Source: Caldifarciminota bacterium (lineage in GTDB: Bacteria > Hydrothermota > Tepidihabitantia > SM23-42). Taken from it: DNA of 64,000 nucleotides. The position numbers and the translations under genes were made by a program. The stretch spans positions 1,519,718-1,583,717 of the forward strand of contig CP070705.1 of the NCBI GenBank assembly GCA_020349965.1. Reading direction: 5' to 3'. This document shows, piece after piece, positions 58,976 to 64,000 of this stretch. The notes under the pieces were generated by a model. It was not told the DNA's origin. It saw only the letters and a program-made list of their open reading frames with translations, and ran no database searches. The stretch's first letter is position 1; the number at the start of each line of letters is the position of its first letter.

Positions 58976-61756
58976 ATGATTTTCTTTTTCTGCTTTTTAT
59001 TCAGTCAAACCCAGATTCCAGGGGAAGCGATCGGTATATCGGATAAGGGTGAGTTGTCAAACGTCACTACGAATTTCGGGTTGATATCATATCACCATTA
59101 TGCTACTCCTGCTTATCATTGGCCTAATGCGGACCCTTATGGTGTTCAACACTATGGCGTTGGATTCGGATTTTTCGCCGCACAGAACTACAACGTTGTA
59201 GAGTCTTTTGACCACGTCGCCCCTGAGTGGCTTCCGATTGAAGGATCTTATGGCGGATTGTATTCAGGCCTCGTCGTTGATGCGGCGGGCACGCCGATAA
59301 TGGCGACATCGGATGACATGGAAACGTGGCCAATAGTCGGCGGCGAACCAGTCTGGCCCGGACCTTTTCGCAAGGATACGCTCGGTCAACCCGTTCCCGG
59401 TGAATTCACTTCGGACCAGGATTTGTTCAGTATTTACAATGATCGAGGTGTCTTCGGTCTGCAGGTGAACCAGTCGGTGTATTCGTATGGAAGGACATAT
59501 GCCGATGATTTCATTTTCTTCGACCTAAATATATACAATACAGCAGACACCGCTATCGACAGCATCTATTTGGGATTTCGCAGCAAATTCAGATGCGACT
59601 ACGATATGAAGGATTACATCGGGCTGTATCGCGATTCGGTCGTGACTTTCGTTTACTACTGGGATGCCGATGGTGTTCCTGAACCGAACTGGACATCGGT
59701 TGGTATGATAGGCGTGGGGTTCTTGAATCAGACAATCGACAACTTTCATTATTGGGAAAAAGAAGATGAGCAACATTTACCTGAGGATACCCTCGTTGAC
59801 AACCGGTACTTTCCTCTAATAGTCTCCGATCCGGATGACCCATTGATTAATACGTTCTCAACCCTTTTCTTCCACGGCGCTGATGTTCACATCGATGACC
59901 CATCGATCATACAAGCATTACCGCTTGATTCGGTCGGCACCTACAATTTTATCGTTTCGAGCGGTCCAAAGACAATAGCACCTGAGGACACTGTACAATT
60001 TTCCTTTGTCATCGTATGCGGCGAAGATTCTGCAGATCTATTCGAAAACCTCGAGATGGCGTTGCTCATGGCGGATAACTACTTCCTTGGCAGTGATCCT
60101 CCAGCAGCGCCAATTGTCCATGCGGTGTCTGATTACAGGAAGATCACACTGTTCTGGGACCCAGAACCGTCTGAATCATCGTCGGATATCCTCACGGGAA
60201 AACAGGATTTTGAAGGCTATAAGATATACCGAAGTGACGATCAGGGTCTGACGTGGGGAACGCAGATAACCAATGATAAGGGTCATGTTGTCGGCTATGT
60301 CCCGATTGCGCAATATGATCTCGTCGACGGGATATCAGGCATTGACCCCGCATTTCCTTACCAGTCGTTGGGCCGGGAGACCGGCTTAAAACATACCTTT
60401 ATCGATACTACGGTCTATAATGGAATTGAATACTGGTATTGCGTTGCTGCCTATGATAAGGGTAATCAGCACCCTGACTCTCTTGAGCCTTCATACCAGA
60501 ATTCCAAGGGTAGACCCAGTGCGAACCATGTAGTTTCCGCCACAGCGGCACCCATGCCATCTGGATACGTGTACCCATACGTCCAGGGTGGTGATACGCT
60601 CGCGCCGATCGGCGGACCGTGTGATGGTACGGTCGTTGTTCAGGTAGTTGACCCGGCTGCAGTGACCGGGCACACATACAGGATTACATTCGAGATCGAC
60701 TCTGTGTATCATCCGGCCGAAACGACATGGGTCGATACCACAACCTTCACACTCTTTGATGTGACCGACCAGGAAACCCTGCTGGTCGATAACGAGATCT
60801 CTGATAATTCGCTCGACAACATTCCGGTCGTCGACGGCCTGAGGCTGTTGATCTTGAACTCAGAAAACACCGTGTCGATGGGATGGACGAGTACGGTTGG
60901 CACTCCAAGTACGTTCCAGTGGTGGGTGTGGACAGAGAGCTATAGCACCATGGTTGGCCCTACCTATATCTACGGTAGGCCCAATTTCCGCGTCGTCGTT
61001 GACCGTAGCGCGAATTCAATATTCCACGTTGAGGACGGCTTTGGCGGAGATACACTTGCACTCCAGATGCCTTTGAGGGTATATGACATTACCGACGAGG
61101 CCAATCCAGTTGATGTCAGCGAGCATTGCTGGCTTCTCGATTACGCCTATTCTGATGTTTTTCCGCCGCAGACCGAATCATTGTACTTCGGTCCGGCAGG
61201 ATGGGACCTCATTCCCGGTGGTGCCGGCTATAACAATAGCCCCAATGGACCGTTGGTTGGTTTCTTCGACCAACTCGGCCTTTGGAATGGTGACCTGAAC
61301 ACAGCTACGGCCGTGGTCTATTTCGGTACGCAGAACGGCGACAGCACGGCACTCGCGCCATCGGATGGCGATGAGTTCACGGTGAAATTGCTAACCCCTA
61401 TTTCTGATTCGGTATCGTACGAATTCACGACCGTACCTTACGCGATCGATCAAACACGGATCCGTCTTGACAGTATTGGCGTTGTACCCAATCCATATAT
61501 CCTTGCGTCCAAGTTCGAGAGTACGCCGTATGACCGGCGCCTCATGTTCACCAAACTACCCGAACAATGCGAGATCCTGATATACAATGTCGCGGGTGAG
61601 CATATAACGACGATCGAGCATAGCAACAATCTTGGTTATGAATACTGGGACCTGCGTACTAAGTACGGAGTCGAGGTCGCATACGGAATGTACATCTATG
61701 TCATCAGAACCGAGAGCGGTGCCAAAGCGAACGGTAAGTTCGTAATAATAAAATAG
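58976..61756 (+). CDS. Large secreted protein with fibronectin-type region and T9SS-type sorting domain (hypothetical)
   Basis: 926 residues. Short signal peptide (MIFFFCFLFSQTQIPG), a long N-terminal beta-rich region of unrecognised family (about 20-370), a fibronectin III-like stretch (about 375-520, PPAAPIVHAVSDYRKITLFWDPEP...YKIYRSDDQG), further beta domains with DxT/DTT repeats, and a C-terminal type A sorting domain (about 845-926: GVVPNPYILASKFES, CEILIYNVAGEHITTIEH, YGMYIYVIRTESG, final GKFVIIK). AAAGGAG ribosome binding site, 10-base gap after the receptor gene. Likely surface-exposed. Confidence 0.82.
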   Translation: MIFFFCFLFSQTQIPGEAIGISDKGELSNVTTNFGLISYHHYATPAYHWPNADPYGVQHYGVGFGFFAAQNYNVVESFDHVAPEWLPIEGSYGGLYSGLVVDAAGTPIMATSDDMETWPIVGGEPVWPGPFRKDTLGQPVPGEFTSDQDLFSIYNDRGVFGLQVNQSVYSYGRTYADDFIFFDLNIYNTADTAIDSIYLGFRSKFRCDYDMKDYIGLYRDSVVTFVYYWDADGVPEPNWTSVGMIGVGFLNQTIDNFHYWEKEDEQHLPEDTLVDNRYFPLIVSDPDDPLINTFSTLFFHGADVHIDDPSIIQALPLDSVGTYNFIVSSGPKTIAPEDTVQFSFVIVCGEDSADLFENLEMALLMADNYFLGSDPPAAPIVHAVSDYRKITLFWDPEPSESSSDILTGKQDFEGYKIYRSDDQGLTWGTQITNDKGHVVGYVPIAQYDLVDGISGIDPAFPYQSLGRETGLKHTFIDTTVYNGIEYWYCVAAYDKGNQHPDSLEPSYQNSKGRPSANHVVSATAAPMPSGYVYPYVQGGDTLAPIGGPCDGTVVVQVVDPAAVTGHTYRITFEIDSVYHPAETTWVDTTTFTLFDVTDQETLLVDNEISDNSLDNIPVVDGLRLLILNSENTVSMGWTSTVGTPSTFQWWVWTESYSTMVGPTYIYGRPNFRVVVDRSANSIFHVEDGFGGDTLALQMPLRVYDITDEANPVDVSEHCWLLDYAYSDVFPPQTESLYFGPAGWDLIPGGAGYNNSPNGPLVGFFDQLGLWNGDLNTATAVVYFGTQNGDSTALAPSDGDEFTVKLLTPISDSVSYEFTTVPYAIDQTRIRLDSIGVVPNPYILASKFESTPYDRRLMFTKLPEQCEILIYNVAGEHITTIEHSNNLGYEYWDLRTKYGVEVAYGMYIYVIRTESGAKANGKFVIIK

Positions 61757-61767
61757 GGAGAGAGACC

Positions 61768-62790
61768 ATGAAGATCCATTCAAAGCAGAAAACAGTTACG
61801 CTATTGATCCTTGCGTGGGTGGCATTGGCTGCGTGTTTCACCAAAGTCGGGACGACCGCTGCGCCTTTCCTCAAGATCGAGTACGGTGCGCGCCCCGTTG
61901 CCATGGGTGGCGCATTTGTAGCTATTGCTGACGATCCATCCGGGATATACTACAATCCTGCTGGCCTTGCGGAGCTCAAGAGTCCTCAGTTCATGGGCGG
62001 GTATACGGTATTGTTCGCAGATCTGAAGTATAATTATGCCACTTTCATCCTGCCAACGAAACGTGTAAATCTTGGGCTATGGGGTTCTTTCCTTTATTGC
62101 GACGATATACCGGTGACGACGGTGGAAAATCCCGAGGGTACGGGTCAGAGATTCAGCTATATCGACGGCCTATTGGGCTTTACAGTCTCCGCATTCCTCT
62201 CGGATCGTTTATCGGTCGGAGTATCATGCAAATATATACAGCAGAAGTTGCACAATGAAAGTGCCTCGACCTTCGCTTTCGATATCGGCTCGATCCTGCG
62301 CACTCCGTTCAGGGGGATTCGACTGGGTATGTGCCTTGCGAATTATGGCGGTCGCATGCAATTAGACGGGAATGATCTCATTGTCCAGGCCGATCCCTGG
62401 CCCGAATACACAGGCAACCCCGAAGTCGAAGCGAGGCTGAGCACGGGTTCGTTCCCGTTACCGCTCGCGTTCAAGCTCGGCATCGCAATAGAATTGCTCG
62501 GTTTGGGAGAAGCATTCTTCCCGAGCGAGCAACACCGCGTGATCCTTGCAGTCGACGGTATCCATCCGAATGATGGTGAAGAGAAAGTCCAATTGGGACT
62601 TGAGTATGGATTGTACGATATGCTCTTCCTGCGCGGCGGCTACAAATTCAATTACGACACGCAGACGTACGCGGCCGGTGCTGGCATGAAATTCACGATC
62701 GGACAAAGGACATTTTCTGTCGATTACGCCTATATCGACATGGACGTCCTCGATGGCACGCATCGGATCTCGCTCACGATCGGGTTCTGA
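61768..62790 (+). CDS. PorV/PorQ-like outer-membrane protein (UPF0164 family)
   Basis: 340 residues, FadL-like barrel. Hydrophobic leader with LAAC at the cleavage region (a lipobox is possible), then the family signature KVGTTAAPFLKIEYGARPVAMGGAFVAIADDPSGIYYNPAGLAEL and a barrel ending GTHRISLTIGF. In Bacteroidetes PorV shuttles or anchors T9SS cargo with sortase PorU at the outer membrane. Its position right after a sorting-domain protein supports that link. No PorU, PorK-N or SprA gene is in the window. Confidence 0.85.
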   Translation: MKIHSKQKTVTLLILAWVALAACFTKVGTTAAPFLKIEYGARPVAMGGAFVAIADDPSGIYYNPAGLAELKSPQFMGGYTVLFADLKYNYATFILPTKRVNLGLWGSFLYCDDIPVTTVENPEGTGQRFSYIDGLLGFTVSAFLSDRLSVGVSCKYIQQKLHNESASTFAFDIGSILRTPFRGIRLGMCLANYGGRMQLDGNDLIVQADPWPEYTGNPEVEARLSTGSFPLPLAFKLGIAIELLGLGEAFFPSEQHRVILAVDGIHPNDGEEKVQLGLEYGLYDMLFLRGGYKFNYDTQTYAAGAGMKFTIGQRTFSVDYAYIDMDVLDGTHRISLTIGF

Positions 62791-62942
62791 CAGAGTGATG
62801 ATACTGGATACTTGATTCTCGATACTAGATAGCAGGAACGTGCTTGAGTGCATTGGTGGTTCGTTGTGGATCTGGGATTTGAGCTTTTTCGGAATCGGAT
62901 TTCGGATTTAGGATTTGGTGCTTGCTAGTTAAAGGAGGTTTT

Positions 62943-63800
62943 ATGGATAGACGTGGTTTCTTGAAGACGCTCGGGTTTCTGGCACCGGTGGCGGTCTTTC
63001 TCGGAAAGATACCAGGGTTCTTATGGGCCGGTAAACTCGAGCGCGGGAAGAAAAATTTTTGGCAAAATGGTGGATTCACCCAGCCATCAGTCGATATGAA
63101 GGGCTACAAAGATGGTATAATAAGGGCCCGGATCGACAACGAGTGGAAGGATTTCAACATTCGGCCTGCAAGCAAGGATTTCGTCGAGTGGAACGCGACA
63201 AAGCGCATTGAATTTCTCGAACAGATAAAGACCGGGAAGATGCCGGGCTTTGGTGGACCTCATTCAGGTGCAGTGGCTACTTACGGTCTTGGACGCCTCG
63301 ACTCCGAATTCACCTTGAATAATGCGATCAAAGGTATTGGTCTGGCACCCAAGGATGAGAATATTGACACTGCGATAAAGCGGTTACGCGATACATACGA
63401 GAATTCCATGGGAGAGAAGATGGATGTACTCAAATCATTCTATGATGATCCGGGTTTTTTCGACTGGCGCAAACAGACCTCGCTTGAGCTGTATGCCACG
63501 CCCGAGTTTGAGACCCATACGTTTCTCAATGTAATGGAAAACCCTATCGCGACGCTGGTCTTTCTCGACATACCTTCGCTCGAGTTACGGACGATAGCCC
63601 GTATTGTCCATCCAGATGACAAGAACGCTCTGCCATCTGAGAAGAAGCTCCTAGAGTTCGTCAATCTTGCCCATTCGTACATGCACGGTGAATTCCCGCG
63701 CCTGTATCCGCTCTTGCTTTTCTATATCGTTGAAGAGTTCGACAATACTCCGGGCAGGAAACGGGGCATCAGGACCGTACCGGAACGACCGAAGGAATAG
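62943..63800 (+). CDS. Tat-signal protein of unknown function
   Basis: 285 residues from ATG 62943, chosen because AAAGGAGG stands 4 bases before it. N-terminus MDRRGFLKTLGFLAPVAVFLG is a twin-arginine (Tat) signal with RRGFLK, implying export in folded form, often with a bound cofactor. The rest is largely helical with no cysteines in CxxC or haem motifs and no family I recognise (GPHSGAVATYGLGRLDSEFTL; PSLELRTIARIVHPDD). Flanked by low-information AT-rich spacers on both sides. Confidence 0.75.
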   Translation: MDRRGFLKTLGFLAPVAVFLGKIPGFLWAGKLERGKKNFWQNGGFTQPSVDMKGYKDGIIRARIDNEWKDFNIRPASKDFVEWNATKRIEFLEQIKTGKMPGFGGPHSGAVATYGLGRLDSEFTLNNAIKGIGLAPKDENIDTAIKRLRDTYENSMGEKMDVLKSFYDDPGFFDWRKQTSLELYATPEFETHTFLNVMENPIATLVFLDIPSLELRTIARIVHPDDKNALPSEKKLLEFVNLAHSYMHGEFPRLYPLLLFYIVEEFDNTPGRKRGIRTVPERPKE

Positions 63801-63920
63801 ACGAAGAGACAATGAGACAATAAGACAAGGGGACAGGGAGCATCATAAAATTTGCTTCTCGGATTCTGATTACCGGAATTTAGGCTTCTATTTTAGTTTG
63901 ATATTTGCCTCGTGATAAAT

Positions 63921-63985
63921 GGTTTACGTAACCGTTACGTTCGTGGACGAAACGGGCATCGTTACCGTAAGGCTTTAACCGATAT
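63921..63985. repeat. REP-like palindromic repeat, copy C (inverted)
   Basis: On the minus strand it reads GGTAACGATGCCCGTTTCGT, matching copies A and B. On the plus strand it contains TTTACGTAACCGTTACG and the small palindrome TTCGTGGACGAA. TTTGATATTTG lies beside it (63898-63908) and also beside copy B (51134-51144). Confidence 0.58.
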
Positions 63986-63988
63986 GTC

Positions 63989-63996
63989 AAAGGAGG
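63989..63996 (+). promoter_or_regulatory. Ribosome binding site of a gene starting just outside the window
   Basis: AAAGGAGG followed by TTTT to the last base. The same AAAGGAGGTTTT stands immediately before ATG 62943, so a start codon is expected at 64001. Confidence 0.45.
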
Positions 63997-64000
63997 TTTT

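Overview
The window looks like a chromosomal segment of an uncultured diderm (Gram-negative type) bacterium. The outer-membrane repertoire (TonB-dependent receptor, PorV-like protein, Omp85/patatin protein, usher-like barrel, SLBB export protein) and several secreted proteins with type A C-terminal sorting domains of type IX secretion (T9SS) point to the FCB side of the tree. The gene mix best fits candidate division WOR-3/Stahlbacteria or a close relative, but that is inference from gene content, not a marker phylogeny. Genes are dense, often overlap by 4 bases (ATGA/GTGA), and no rRNA, tRNA, CRISPR array or insertion sequence was seen.

Layout. 1-3.8 kb: an M16 peptidase pair (first gene cut by the left edge), CvpA and a SAM hydrolase. 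3.9-7.7 kb: a four-gene chaperone-usher-like cluster. 7.8-10.9 kb: MetH and a MTHFR-like protein. 11-14.2 kb: two parallel beta-helix surface proteins beside a remnant of an ABC permease. 14.5-22.7 kb: mnmG, an M50 protease, a small DUF2273-like gene, PrsW, tsaD, a stand-alone GMP synthetase ATPase subunit, parA and parB. 22.8-26.7 kb: an unusual cluster of a Roadblock protein, a protein with two DnaA-like AAA+ modules, and a DUF4388-TPR protein. 26.7-37.2 kb: inositol phosphatase, outer-membrane barrel, mtnA, folD, inositol-phosphate synthase, tmk, a C-terminal processing protease and purL. 37.2-48.2 kb: subtilase, rhomboid, ispF, amino-acid permease, potassium channel, an ABC exporter and a sodium symporter. 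48.2-56 kb: patatin/Omp85, SEC-C protein, a minisatellite, a four-gene membrane operon and an SLBB export protein. 56.4-62.8 kb: a TonB receptor, secreted protein and PorV trio. 62.9 kb to the end: a Tat-signal protein and a REP-like repeat, with the ribosome binding site of another gene at the very edge.

How the genes work together. MetH, the MTHFR-like protein, FolD, MtnA and the SAM hydrolase cover one-carbon metabolism and methionine recycling. Inositol-phosphate synthase and inositol monophosphatase give a route to myo-inositol. ParA/ParB sit directly upstream of the Roadblock/AAA+/TPR cluster, which suggests but does not prove a role in polarity or segregation.

The most striking regulatory pattern is that clear -35/-10 promoters repeatedly lie only 5 to 9 bases upstream of the start codon, with no ribosome binding site or only one inside the -10-to-start gap. 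At least thirteen transcription units therefore appear to make leaderless mRNA, while a smaller set, mainly secreted or metabolic genes, has leaders with strong AGGAGG sites. Almost all these promoters use a 16-base spacer.
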